This document shows, one piece after another, positions 1 through 8,004 of a stretch of 64,000 bases of DNA (position 1 is the first letter of the stretch; every line of letters starts with the position of its first letter). Position numbers and translations under genes: made by a program. Location of the stretch: NCBI RefSeq assembly GCF_003814875.1, contig NZ_RKQF01000001.1, forward strand, positions 4,278,001 through 4,342,000. Direction: 5' to 3'. The notes under the pieces are model-generated. The model saw only the letters and a program-made list of their open reading frames with translations, searched no databases and was not told the DNA's origin. The stretch comes from Streptomyces sp. Ag109_O5-1. Lineage in GTDB: Bacteria; Actinomycetota; Actinomycetes; Streptomycetales; Streptomycetaceae.

Positions 1-653
1 ATCACGTGCAGGCCGGGGCGCATGAGGGTGTTGACCACCTCCCGCATCGGGAGCACGACGCGGCGCAACTGGACGAGCGATTTGCGCAGCGCGAAAGCCC
101 GGCGTTGCACGGCTTCGATCTCACGGCGCCCGGCCACGAAGAGCAGACCCTCCAACTCCTCGATGCCGTCGTCCAGTTGCTGGACCGCGGCGAAGTGGCC
201 GTCCACGAGATGGTCGAGCAGGCCGTGCAGCAGGAATCCGACACCGTGGCCGGCCAGGTCCGGGCTCTCGTCCCAGCGGCTGACGACGTTCTCGATGTCG
301 AAGCCGTCATCCTTGCGGACGGTGATCATGGCCTGACCGGTGAGGAATACGGCGATCTCGCTGTACGACAGTTCCGCATCGTCCGGACTGACGGTGACGG
401 AATAGGCGCTGAGGAACTCGTGGGTGCGATAGCGGTCGAGTTTCGGCCGCTGCCCACGCTGTGCGGCGTCCTCCAGAGCAAGTTCGTGGATGCCGAACTC
501 CTGGCCGAGCATGGTGAATTCGGCGGTCCCGGGCCGGTACAGGTCCAGCCACAGGACCGACGCCGGATCGGCGAGATACGCGGAGACGTCACTGGCGGGA
601 AAGTCCTCCAGGGCGAGAGTGCCTTCGCGATACAGCCGGGTACGCGTCACCAT
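1..653 (-). CDS. CorA-family Mg2+/Co2+ transporter (partial, N-terminal part)
   Basis: About 217 residues are visible from an ATG at 653. The 3' end, with the pore helices and GMN loop, lies beyond the left edge. The visible part is the cytoplasmic funnel domain: an N-terminal alpha/beta region containing the family motif LALEDAAQRGQRPKLDRY, followed by long charged helices (DDGIEELEGLL, RREIEAVQRRAFALRKSL). CorA proteins are homopentameric inner-membrane channels that import magnesium. No operon partner is visible: the next gene rightwards is a GNAT enzyme on the same strand 254 bp away, and I see no gene in that gap. Family assignment is secure; exact ion specificity is not shown. Confidence 0.85.
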   Translation of the reverse strand, partial: MVTRTRLYREGTLALEDFPASDVSAYLADPASVLWLDLYRPGTAEFTMLGQEFGIHELALEDAAQRGQRPKLDRYRTHEFLSAYSVTVSPDDAELSYSEIAVFLTGQAMITVRKDDGFDIENVVSRWDESPDLAGHGVGFLLHGLLDHLVDGHFAAVQQLDDGIEELEGLLFVAGRREIEAVQRRAFALRKSLVQLRRVVLPMREVVNTLMRPGLHV

Positions 654-907
654 GGCCCGAGGCTAGTGTCTTGCGCCCCGATCATGCCGCTTCGCCCCGA
701 TCGCCAGCGTGGCAGGCTCCCGACATCACCGGACAGCGGACGCACCCGCGCACATGCTCTCCGGCCAGTACCGCAACGAGACGATTCGGCGCCCCAACGG
801 TCCCGCGAGCGGGACAGCAGTCCGCACGCAGTCAGCAGGTCACCGGCCCAGCCCACTACAAGGAGACCAAGAAGGCCTGAACCGCGACTGTTCGAGTTGC
901 GAAAGCC

Positions 908-1462
908 TTACCCGACCGCACCCGGACCCCGGCTTGCCGACGGTCCGGGTTCGGTTGATCCGAACGGCTGGTGTGCGGCGTCCGGAGCCTGGGACGCCAG
1001 GGACTTGAGTGGTTCACCGGTCAGGCGGCAGATCCGCCACTCGTCCAGGAACTCCGCGCCGAGGGACTCGTACAGACCGATCGCCGGTTCGTTCCAGGCC
1101 AGCACCCACCACTCGAAGCGCTCATAGCCGCTGCGCAGGCAGAGCGCGGCGAGGGCGGCGAGCAGGGTCCTGCCGTGGCCGCCGCCGCGGGCGTGCGGGC
1201 GTACGTAGAGGTCCTCCAGGTGCATGCCCCGGGTTCCGGTCCAGGTGGAGAAGCGCGGGTACCACAGGGCGTAGCCCACGACCTCGCCCGTGGTGTCGTC
1301 CTCGGCGATCAGCGCGTAGGCCGCCGGGTGGATGCCGAACAGCGCCTCGCGGAGCTGCTCCTCGGTGGCCCGGGCCTGCTCGACGGCCCGTTCGTACTCG
1401 GCGAGTTCGCGGATCATCGCGCGGATCGCGGCGACGTCGTTCTCGGTGGCGGCCCTGATCAT
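908..1462 (-). CDS. GNAT family N-acetyltransferase (diamine acetyltransferase-like)
   Basis: 184 residues with a GNAT fold. It begins MIRAATENDVAAIRAMIREL. Motif A (acetyl-CoA pyrophosphate loop) is HARGGGHGRTLLAALA, and the C-terminal part has NEPAIGLYESLGAEF. The segment GMHLEDLYVRPHARG resembles spermidine/spermine N1-acetyltransferase relatives, so a small amine substrate is plausible but not shown. The last 30 residues are Pro/Ser/Gly-rich and look like a readthrough tail beyond the conserved domain. It is likely a cytosolic single-gene unit; the PPK2 gene lies 118 bp upstream on the same strand. Confidence 0.8.
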   Translation of the reverse strand: MIRAATENDVAAIRAMIRELAEYERAVEQARATEEQLREALFGIHPAAYALIAEDDTTGEVVGYALWYPRFSTWTGTRGMHLEDLYVRPHARGGGHGRTLLAALAALCLRSGYERFEWWVLAWNEPAIGLYESLGAEFLDEWRICRLTGEPLKSLASQAPDAAHQPFGSTEPGPSASRGPGAVG

Positions 1463-1580
1463 GCTGCAGATACTCGTCGATCGCGCCGAGGCGTGTCCAC
1501 CGAGTCGATCACGTCCATCGCGTTCCGAAAGGCGCAGAGGCCGACCGGTCGTCCGGGCGGCCTCTGGAGTGTGGTGCCGG

Positions 1581-2495
1581 TCAGTGCCGGCCGTCGTGGT
1601 CGTCCTCGCCGACCTCCAGCAGGCCGGCCGCCGCGCCCACGACCCGCGGGTCGGGGCTGCCGACGACCTCCTCGTCCTTGTCGGCGTAGTCGAAGCGGGC
1701 CAGGACGCTGCGCATCGCCTCGACGCGGGCGCGCTTCTTGTCGTTGCTCTTGACCACGGTCCAGGGTGCGTACTCGGTGTCCGTCTCGCGGAACATCGCG
1801 ACCTTCGCCGCCGTGTAGTCGTCCCAGCGGTCCAGCGAGGCCAGGTCCATCGGGCTGAGCTTCCACTGCCGTACCGGGTCGACCTGGCGGATGGTGAAGC
1901 GGGTCCGCTGCTCGCTCTGCGAGACCGAGAACCAGAACTTCACCAGGTCCACCCCGTCGTCCACCAGCATCCGCTCGAACAGCGGCGCCTGGCGCATGAA
2001 GCGCCGGTACTGGTCGTCCGAGCAGAAGCCCATGACCCGCTCGACGCCGGCCCGGTTGTACCAGGAGCGGTCGAACATCACGATCTCACCGGCGGTGGGG
2101 AGGTGTTCGACGTAGCGCTGGAAGTACCACTGGCCGCTCTCGCGTTCCGTGGGCTTCTCCAGCGCCACGACCCGGGCGCCACGCGGGTTCAGGTGCTCCG
2201 TGAAGCGCTTGATCGTGCCGCCCTTCCCGGCCGCGTCGCGTCCCTCGAAGACGATGACGATCCGGCGTCCCGTCTCCTTGATCCAGTTCTGCAGCTTCAG
2301 CAGTTCGATCTGCTGCAGCCGCTTGTGCCACTCGTACTCCTTGCGCTCCATGCGGGTCGCGTACGGGTAGTTCTCCCGCCAGGTGTCGATCGGGGATCCG
2401 TCCGGGCGGATGAGTACGGGGTCGTCGGGGTCGCTGTAGTCGACCTTCAGATGGGCCAGGTCGGCCAGGTCGGACAGCAGGTCCGGCGTCGTCAT
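1581..2495 (-). CDS. ppk2: polyphosphate kinase 2
   Basis: 304 residues. PPK2 transfers phosphate between polyphosphate and nucleoside diphosphates or monophosphates. The Walker A segment FEGRDAAGKGGTIKRF lies near residues 83-98 and the Walker B/lid segment MFDRSWYNRAGVERVMGF near 140-157; both are diagnostic. The N-terminal YPYATRMERKEYEWHKRLQ is also typical of the family. The C-terminal 35 residues are acidic and variable. It is the last gene of a minus-strand run PiT transporter, 76-aa membrane protein, PPK2, with 40 bp to the preceding gene, which suggests phosphate import coupled to polyphosphate metabolism. The direction (polyP synthesis or use) cannot be read from sequence. Confidence 0.92.
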   Translation of the reverse strand: MTTPDLLSDLADLAHLKVDYSDPDDPVLIRPDGSPIDTWRENYPYATRMERKEYEWHKRLQQIELLKLQNWIKETGRRIVIVFEGRDAAGKGGTIKRFTEHLNPRGARVVALEKPTERESGQWYFQRYVEHLPTAGEIVMFDRSWYNRAGVERVMGFCSDDQYRRFMRQAPLFERMLVDDGVDLVKFWFSVSQSEQRTRFTIRQVDPVRQWKLSPMDLASLDRWDDYTAAKVAMFRETDTEYAPWTVVKSNDKKRARVEAMRSVLARFDYADKDEEVVGSPDPRVVGAAAGLLEVGEDDHDGRH

Positions 2496-2535
2496 CCAGT
2501 CCTCCTCAGCGGCTCATGGGTTCGGGGTTTCGGGG

Positions 2536-2766
2536 TCAGTGGAACTGCGGAACGATCAGGTAGATGCCGTAGGCCACCACCGCCACGCAGGCGAGGAAGC
2601 ACAGCCCTGCCTGGGCGGCGCCGACGGTGCTGGTGCTGCCCTGTTCCTTGGCTCCTTCGTAGCGTGCGAGGCCGAGGACACCGAAGGCGAAAACGACCAC
2701 CACTGCGACTGTAACTCCGATGCTCACAGCGGTGACCTGGCCGAGTGCGGTCCAGTCGATGGTCAT
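2536..2766 (-). CDS. small two-helix membrane protein downstream of the phosphate transporter
   Basis: 76 residues from ATG 2766. Two hydrophobic segments (about residues 12-33 and 50-72) flank a short loop with EGAKEQGSTSTVG. I do not recognise a named family. It starts 14 bp after the PiT stop codon and lies 40 bp before ppk2, so co-transcription is likely. It could be an accessory or stabilising subunit of the transporter; this is inference from position only. The start is preceded by a purine-rich stretch (GAGGGAGTT) that serves as ribosome binding site. Confidence 0.7.
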   Translation of the reverse strand: MTIDWTALGQVTAVSIGVTVAVVVVFAFGVLGLARYEGAKEQGSTSTVGAAQAGLCFLACVAVVAYGIYLIVPQFH

Positions 2767-2780
2767 GGGAACTCCCTCAC

Positions 2781-3935
2781 TCAGGCGGCGGTGTCGACGT
2801 GGGACGGGGGCGTGGTGCGGATGGCGACCTCGTGGTGGTCGTTCACGTTGTCGGCGTGGATCGGGTTGCGGCGCGACAGCAGGACGATGCCCGCCGCGAG
2901 CGCGGCGCCGACCAGCGCGACGACGATCGTGCCGAAGTTGCCGCCGTGCTTGACCGCGGCCGCGGAGATGCCGCCTACCAGCGCGGCGCACGGCAGGGTG
3001 ATCAGCCAGGCGGCCACCATGCGGCCCGCGACGCCCCAGCGGACCTCCGCGAGCTTCCGGCCGAGGCCCGCGCCGAGGATGGAGCCGGAGGCGACCTGCG
3101 TGGTGGACAGGGCGAAGCCCATGTGGGCGGAGGTCAGGATGACGGCCGTGGAGGCGGTCTCGGCCGCGAAGCCCTGCGGGGACTGGATCTCGGTGAGGCC
3201 CTTGCCCATGGTGCGGATGATCCGCCAGCCGCCGATGTAGGTGCCGAGGGCGATGGCGAGACCGGCGCAGAGGATCACCCAGACCGGCGGTCCTGCCCCG
3301 TCCGGGAGCGCGCCGACGGAGATCAGGGTCAGGGTGATGATGCCCATGGTCTTCTGGGCGTCGTTGGTGCCGTGGGCGAGCGAGACCAGCGAGGCGGAGC
3401 CGATCTGGCCGAGCCGGAAGCCCTTGGTCACGGAGTCCGCGCGGCCCCGGGTGGTGAGCTTGTAGGCGGCGTAGGTGGCGATCAGGGCGGCGACGCCCGC
3501 CACGACCGGCGAGGCGAAGGCCGGGATGATGATCTTCTCGACGACCTTGTCGAAGTTCACCGCACCGGAGCCGGCCCCGACCCAGACCGCGCCGATCAGC
3601 CCGCCGAACAGGGCGTGCGAGGAACTGGAGGGAAGTCCGACCAGCCAGGTCACCAGGTTCCACAGAATCGCACCCACGAGCCCCGCGAAGATCATCGCCG
3701 GACTCACCTTGGCGTCGTTCACAATGCCGCCGGAGATCGTCTTGGCGACCTCCGTGGAGAGGAAGGCTCCGACCAGGTTCAGCACACCACTGATCAGAAC
3801 AGCTGTCTTCGGCTTGAGCGCACCGGTTGCGATGGACGTGGCCATCGCGTTCGCCGTGTCGTGAAATCCGTTGGTGAAGTCGAAAGCGAGTGCAGTGACG
3901 ATCACGACCGCCACGAGGAACGTGATGTGGTCCAT
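2781..3935 (-). CDS. PiT-family inorganic phosphate transporter
   Basis: 384 residues from ATG 3935, giving the typical N-terminus MDHITFLVAVVIVTALAFDF. PiT proteins are low-affinity metal-phosphate/H+ (or Na+) symporters. Both inverted repeats of the family are present: FTNGFHDTANAMATS near residue 20 and LAHGTNDAQKTMGII in the middle, each with the conserved N-D/T-A-N core. Multiple transmembrane helices follow. An in-frame extension upstream to about 4178 runs through the divergent AraC gene and is rejected. The order PiT, 76-aa protein, PPK2 forms a compact unit. The gene is divergent from an AraC-type regulator across a 106-bp region. Confidence 0.92.
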   Translation of the reverse strand: MDHITFLVAVVIVTALAFDFTNGFHDTANAMATSIATGALKPKTAVLISGVLNLVGAFLSTEVAKTISGGIVNDAKVSPAMIFAGLVGAILWNLVTWLVGLPSSSSHALFGGLIGAVWVGAGSGAVNFDKVVEKIIIPAFASPVVAGVAALIATYAAYKLTTRGRADSVTKGFRLGQIGSASLVSLAHGTNDAQKTMGIITLTLISVGALPDGAGPPVWVILCAGLAIALGTYIGGWRIIRTMGKGLTEIQSPQGFAAETASTAVILTSAHMGFALSTTQVASGSILGAGLGRKLAEVRWGVAGRMVAAWLITLPCAALVGGISAAAVKHGGNFGTIVVALVGAALAAGIVLLSRRNPIHADNVNDHHEVAIRTTPPSHVDTAA

Positions 3936-4013
3936 TCCTTTATGCAAACAAGGATGCGCCAATTGCGCGAGAACTGGAGGGAAACGAACGCACAAGAACA
4001 AACCCGGTCCGTG

Positions 4014-4026
4014 TGCACAATGTGCA
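4014..4026. promoter_or_regulatory. 13-bp palindrome between PiT and AraC genes
   Basis: TGCACA-A-TGTGCA, a perfect 6-bp inverted repeat with a one-base centre. It lies 15 bp before the ATG of the AraC gene and 79 bp before the divergent PiT start. Its position suits an operator for autoregulation or for control of both genes. No matching regulator is proven. Confidence 0.35.
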
Positions 4027-4041
4027 TGCCATCCTGGTGCG

Positions 4042-4440
4042 ATGACCCTGGAGGACCTGAGACGGCTGCGCCGGGCCCGCGACCGGATGGACCGCGAGTA
4101 CGCCGAGCCGCTCGACATGGCCGAGATCGCCCGTACCGCCCTCATGTCCCCCGGCCATTTCCAGCGCAGCTTCCGCAAGGCCTTCGGCGAGACGCCGTAC
4201 AGCTACCTCATGACCCGGCGGGTCGAACGGGCCAAGGCGTTGCTCAGGAGGGGCGACCTGACGGTGACGGAGGTGTGCATGGCCGTCGGCTGTACGTCGC
4301 TGGGGTCCTTCAGCTCGCGCTTCACCGAACTGGTCGGGGAGACACCGAGCGCCTACCGGGCGCGGGACCACGAGGAGAGCACGGTGATCCCGTCCTGCGT
4401 GGCCCGCACGTTCACCCGCCCGCGCCGCCGGCCGTACTGA
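4042..4440 (+). CDS. short AraC-family transcriptional regulator
   Basis: 132 residues consisting almost only of the AraC DNA-binding module. The first helix-turn-helix is LDMAEIARTALMSPGHFQRS and the second is LTVTEVCMAVGCTSLGSFSS, ending in the AraC signature FTELVGETPSAYR. There is no N-terminal sensor domain, as in the single-module regulators often found beside VOC (glyoxalase-like) genes in Streptomyces. Here the VOC genes lie 2.3 kb downstream, beyond the EACC1-caspase-ClpN cassette. The start ATG 4042 gives the conserved MTLEDLRRLRRARD; a longer frame upstream crosses the PiT promoter region and was not used. Confidence 0.88.
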   Translation: MTLEDLRRLRRARDRMDREYAEPLDMAEIARTALMSPGHFQRSFRKAFGETPYSYLMTRRVERAKALLRRGDLTVTEVCMAVGCTSLGSFSSRFTELVGETPSAYRARDHEESTVIPSCVARTFTRPRRRPY

Positions 4441-4587
4441 CCGTCCGGGAAACAGTCGGGAAGCGGTGCGTGCCGCACCGGCCCAGGTCACTCCCCGCTC
4501 CCCGGCCGTACACTGGGCGTCATCATCAACTCCGTTGCCCGACAAGGCGTGTGGACGACCAGGCCTTTGCACACATCCGGGGGAGCC

Positions 4588-4956
4588 GTGGCAACCGCGT
4601 TCATCTGTGTCCTGAGCCCCGACCCGGTCATGGACGCCGAGTCCCTGACCGACTGGCTCACCGGCGAGCCCGAGCTCTCCGGCAGGGTCCGGCTGACCGG
4701 GGGCGCCCCGGCCGCGGGCCAGTTGGGCGTCCCGCTGGACACGGTGTCCGTCCTGCTGGGCGCGGGCGGCCCGCTCACCGTGCTCGCCTCCTGCCTGCGC
4801 GCCTGGATCACCCAGCCGCGCCGCAGCGACGTCAAGCTCAGCGTCAGTCGCGAGAACGGCCCCGCGATCGAGATCGACGCCAAGCGGGTCAGCCGCGAGG
4901 ACATGGCGGAGCTGCTGCGCCAGGCCCTGGACCGGCACCAGGATCCGCAGGCGTGA
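4588..4956 (+). CDS. EACC1 (effector-associated constant component 1) domain protein
   Basis: 122 residues from GTG 4588, preceded by GGGGGAG. The sequence resembles the small EACC1 module described in actinobacterial NTP-dependent conflict systems. There is a short alpha/beta beginning (FICVLSPDPV), a central hydrophobic segment with LLGAGGPLTVLASCLRAWI, a basic strand RRSDVKLSVS, an IEIDAKRVS strand and a final helix EDMAELLRQALDRH. In known loci EACC1 is encoded next to an effector such as a caspase-like peptidase. Here the next gene is exactly that, starting 1 bp after this stop. Function as sensor or adaptor is inferred. Membership was recognised by eye and should be tested with the EACC1 profile. 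Confidence 0.75.
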   Translation: MATAFICVLSPDPVMDAESLTDWLTGEPELSGRVRLTGGAPAAGQLGVPLDTVSVLLGAGGPLTVLASCLRAWITQPRRSDVKLSVSRENGPAIEIDAKRVSREDMAELLRQALDRHQDPQA

Positions 4957-4957
4957 C

Positions 4958-6277
4958 GTGCGCCTTCCCGACCCCCTCCGCTCCCGGGTCGTGCTGATCG
5001 GCGCGAGCCGCTACTCCGACCCGGCCCTGCCCGATGTGCCGGTCGTCGAGAAGACCGTCACCGATCTCGCCGGGCTGCTCACCGAGCCGCACCACGGGCT
5101 CGTCCCCGAGAGCCATTGCACGGTCCTCCTCGACGACGGCGACCTGCGCACGGTCGGCGACCGGCTGCGCTCGGCCGTCGCCGGGGCCGAGGACCTCCTG
5201 CTGGTCCACTACGCCGGTCACGGCCTGGTCGCCGGCCGCCGCCACACCCTGTACCTGGGCCTGCCGGACAGTCGCTGGGAGGCGCCCGAGTTCAACTCCC
5301 TGGAGTACGACAAGCTCCGCGACGCCGTCCTCGACTCCCCCGCCGAGACCAAGGTGGTGATCCTCGACTGCTGCTTCTCCGGCCGGGCGGTCGGCGACCC
5401 GCTCGGCGGCGGCGCCGTCGGCCGGATCGAGCAGCTGGCGGTGGCGGGCACCTATGTCCTGACCTCGGCCCAGCGCGACCAGGTCGCCCTCGCCCTCCCG
5501 GACGAGGAACACACGGCGTTCTCCGGCCGGTTGATACGGCTGCTGCGCGAAGGGGTGGTCGGCGGCCCCGAGTTGTTCACGGTCGACGACCTCTACCGCC
5601 GGCTGCGCGCCATCATGGCCGCCGAGGGCCTGCCCACCCCGCTCAACCGGGGCGCCGGCACCGCCGCTTCCATCGCCCTCGGCGTCAACCGCGCGTTCGC
5701 CGCGACCGCGGGACCCGAACTGCGCCGACGGCACGGCGCCGCCGTCGAACAGGGCAAGGCCGGAGACTGGGCCGGGGCCGCCGAACAGCTCCAAAAGACC
5801 GTCGCCGAACAGACCAGGATCCTGGGCGCCGAACACCAGGACACTTTGCGCGGCCGCCAGTCCCACGCGCACAGCCTGGGCGGCGCGGGCAGTCCGGCTC
5901 AGGCGGCGGACCTGCTGCGCCGGCTCCTCGCCGACCAGCTGCGGCTGCTCGGCCCCGACCACGAGGACACCCTGCGCACCCGGCAGTTCCTCGCCGTCAA
6001 CCTCGGCGAGGCGGGGCACCGGGAGGAGGCGGCCGGCCTGCTCCGGCTGCTGCTCGCGGACCGGGAGCGGGTGCTGGGCGGGGAACATCCGCACACGCTG
6101 CGGACCCGCCATCTGCTGGCCCGGAACCTGGCGTTCACGGGTGGCCGGGAGGAGGCGCAGGCGCTGCTCGGTGAGGTGGTGGCGGTGCGGGAGCGGCTGC
6201 TGGGGACGGACCACCCGCACACCCGGCGGGCTCGGGAGGATCTGGCGGGGGTGAGCGGTGTACGAGAGGTTCGGTGA
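4958..6277 (+). CDS. caspase-family peptidase with C-terminal TPR repeats
   Basis: 439 residues from GTG 4958. Residues 1-240 form a caspase/metacaspase (C14) domain. A beta strand RVVLIGAS opens the domain, the catalytic His is H88 in HYAGHG, and the catalytic Cys is C139 in VVILDCCFSG, followed by TYVLTSAQRDQVAL and a conserved FSGRLIRLL helix. Residues 255-430 hold four tetratricopeptide repeats of the kinesin-light-chain kind, each marked LGxxHxDTLRxR. TPRs in such proteins sense a partner or trigger. The gene is tightly coupled to the EACC1 gene upstream (1 bp) and overlaps the ClpN gene downstream by 20 bp. The predicted role is an effector protease causing dormancy or death on activation; no substrate is known. 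Confidence 0.88.
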   Translation: MRLPDPLRSRVVLIGASRYSDPALPDVPVVEKTVTDLAGLLTEPHHGLVPESHCTVLLDDGDLRTVGDRLRSAVAGAEDLLLVHYAGHGLVAGRRHTLYLGLPDSRWEAPEFNSLEYDKLRDAVLDSPAETKVVILDCCFSGRAVGDPLGGGAVGRIEQLAVAGTYVLTSAQRDQVALALPDEEHTAFSGRLIRLLREGVVGGPELFTVDDLYRRLRAIMAAEGLPTPLNRGAGTAASIALGVNRAFAATAGPELRRRHGAAVEQGKAGDWAGAAEQLQKTVAEQTRILGAEHQDTLRGRQSHAHSLGGAGSPAQAADLLRRLLADQLRLLGPDHEDTLRTRQFLAVNLGEAGHREEAAGLLRLLLADRERVLGGEHPHTLRTRHLLARNLAFTGGREEAQALLGEVVAVRERLLGTDHPHTRRAREDLAGVSGVREVR

Positions 6278-6755
6278 GCGGGCCCAGGGCGTGGTGGAGA
6301 CCGCCCGCGACGTGGCACGGCGGCTCAGGCACTGGTACGTGGAGCCGGGGCATGTCCTGCTGGCGCTGCTAGAACTGGACGAGGAGGACACCGTACGGAT
6401 GCTGGGCGCACCCGCCGAGGCGCTGCGCGGCGGGGTGATCGGCGCGCTCGGCAGGGGAACCGTGGCGCCGGGCGATCACCTGCCGCTGACGGGCGAGACC
6501 GTCGCGGTGTTCGAGCTGGCGCCCCGGGAGGCGGACCGGTTCGGCGACCGGACCGTGGAGCCGTTCCATGTCCTGCTCGCCCTGTTGTCCGCCGGGAACA
6601 CCCTGGTCATGGACGTCGTCGCGGCCCACCGGGTCGCCCCGGGGCGGGTACTGCGGCCGGCCACGGGATCGCCGGCTCCCACCCCTGCGGACTCCGGGTC
6701 CCGGGACCCGGCCACGGCCCCGGCCCACGACCCCTATGTCTGGGCCATGAGCTGA
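6258..6755 (+). CDS. double Clp-N domain protein
   Basis: 165 residues from GTG 6258, a start buried in the last codons of the caspase gene (20-bp overlap), which implies translational coupling. Two Clp_N half-repeats are visible: residues 1-50 (FGERAQGVVETARDVARR, then YVEPGHVLLALLELD) and residues 75-120 (GETVAVFELAPREADRFG, then TVEPFHVLLALLSAGN). There is no AAA+ domain, so this is not a Clp ATPase. It resembles free-standing Clp-N adaptors that bind peptides or N-termini. The C-terminal 40 residues are Pro/Ser/Ala-rich and probably disordered. Its place as third gene of the cassette suggests a peptide-sensing or regulatory partner of the caspase (inference). Confidence 0.85.
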   Translation: MYERFGERAQGVVETARDVARRLRHWYVEPGHVLLALLELDEEDTVRMLGAPAEALRGGVIGALGRGTVAPGDHLPLTGETVAVFELAPREADRFGDRTVEPFHVLLALLSAGNTLVMDVVAAHRVAPGRVLRPATGSPAPTPADSGSRDPATAPAHDPYVWAMS

Positions 6756-6792
6756 CCGGGCACGGCGGCCCGTTTGCTCCTAGCCTGACCCC

Positions 6793-7212
6793 ATGGACGT
6801 AAAACTCGCGCAGTGTTTCATCGCCGTCGACGACCACGACAAGGCGCTGGCCTTCTACCGTGACGTCCTCGGTCTGGAGGTCCACAACGACGTGGAGTTC
6901 GAGGGGATGCGATGGGTGACCGTCGGGTCGCCGCAGCAGCCGGGCGTGGAGATCGTGCTGGAGCCGCCCGGTGCCAACCCGGACGCCTCCCCCGCCGACC
7001 GCCAGGCCATGGCCGAGCTGCTCGCCAAGGGCATGCTGCGCGGGGTCATCTTCTCCACCACCGACTGCGACGCGTTGTACGAGCGGGTGCGGGAGTACGG
7101 CGGTGATGTGATCCAGGAGCCGATGGACCAGCACTGGGGCGTGCGGGACTGCGCGTTCCGGGATCCGGCGGGGAACCTGCTGCGTTTCACGGAGCGCCGG
7201 GACGCCAGGTAG
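6793..7212 (+). CDS. VOC family protein (glyoxalase/bleomycin-resistance fold)
   Basis: 139 residues, a single vicinal-oxygen-chelate domain made of two beta-alpha-beta-beta-beta units. The family marks are FIAVDDHDKALAFYRDVLGL at the start, VEIVLEPP in the middle and the closing DCAFRDPAGNLLRF. Such proteins bind a metal and often act in detoxification or antibiotic resistance, but the substrate cannot be inferred. It starts 37 bp after the ClpN gene. It is more naturally the partner of the short AraC regulator at 4042-4440, because the two families are commonly adjacent. Confidence 0.88.
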   Translation: MDVKLAQCFIAVDDHDKALAFYRDVLGLEVHNDVEFEGMRWVTVGSPQQPGVEIVLEPPGANPDASPADRQAMAELLAKGMLRGVIFSTTDCDALYERVREYGGDVIQEPMDQHWGVRDCAFRDPAGNLLRFTERRDAR

Positions 7213-7230
7213 CGCACTTACGATCACCGT

Positions 7231-8004
7231 ATGACCATCCGCTGGACGTACGCCTTCGCCGACCGCCCCGCCGCGCACCTCGCCGCCGCCCGGGACTTCT
7301 GGACGGCCGTCACCGGCACCCGGCTCTCCGCACCCCGCGGTGAACACGAGGAGTTCGTGACCCTGTTGCCCGCCGCCGGCGCGGACGCCTGCGTCAAACT
7401 CCAGGGCGTCGGGGCGGGCCCCGGCGGAGCCCACCTGGATCTCTGCGTCGAGGACGTGCCGGGCCTGGTGGAGCGGGCCCGGGAACTCGGCGCCGCGCCG
7501 GTCGCCGAGCACGAGGGGTGGGCCGTACTGCGGTCGCCCGCCGGGCAGTTGTTCTGCGCGGTGACCTGGCACGGCGAGTCGGTACGGCCACCGGTGGTGG
7601 CCGGCAGCAGGCTGGACCAGGTCAGCCTCGACATCCCGCCGTCCGCGTACGACGCGGAGACCGCGTTCTGGGCGGAGCTGACCGGCTGGGATCTGCTGAC
7701 CGGTTCGCTGCCGGAGTTCCGGGTGCTGAGGCCGCCGGCCGGCCTGCCCGTCCGGGTCCTGCTCCAGCGGCTCGACGACGAACGGCCCGCCGCCGCCCAT
7801 CTCGACCTGGCCTGCGCGGACATCGCGGCGACCCGGGCCCGGCACGAGGAGCTCGGTGCCGTGCACCTGACCGACGGCCGGCACTGGAGCGTGCTGCGCG
7901 ACCCGGCGGGCGGTGTCTACTGCCTGACCGGCCGGGACCCGGAGACGGGCGGTCTGCCGGCCGTCACGCCCGGGGCCACGGCTCCACATCCACCACGGCC
8001 GTGA
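7231..8004 (+). CDS. two-domain VOC family protein
   Basis: 257 residues with two VOC domains in tandem (about 1-125 and 130-250). Each ends with a recognisable closing motif: VLRSPAGQLFCAVTW in the first and VLRDPAGGVYCLTGR in the second. It starts 18 bp after the previous VOC gene, so the two are probably co-transcribed. Domain pairing suggests a pseudo-dimeric metal or ligand site. The substrate is unknown. Its 3' end overlaps the convergent DUF952 gene by 41 bp. Confidence 0.85.
   Translation: MTIRWTYAFADRPAAHLAAARDFWTAVTGTRLSAPRGEHEEFVTLLPAAGADACVKLQGVGAGPGGAHLDLCVEDVPGLVERARELGAAPVAEHEGWAVLRSPAGQLFCAVTWHGESVRPPVVAGSRLDQVSLDIPPSAYDAETAFWAELTGWDLLTGSLPEFRVLRPPAGLPVRVLLQRLDDERPAAAHLDLACADIAATRARHEELGAVHLTDGRHWSVLRDPAGGVYCLTGRDPETGGLPAVTPGATAPHPPRP

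Noticed and set aside
3936..4041. GTTC-type repeats upstream of the PiT gene, considered as a PHO box
   Set aside because: GTTCTTG, GTTCGTT and GTTCTCG occur at irregular 10 and 15 bp spacing and none matches GTTCACC well.
2745..4997. A 750-codon plus-strand open frame opposite the PiT transporter and through the AraC/EACC1 region
   Set aside because: It is antisense to and overlapping well-supported genes, is Arg/Gly/Asp-rich and matches no family; long antisense frames are expected at this GC content.
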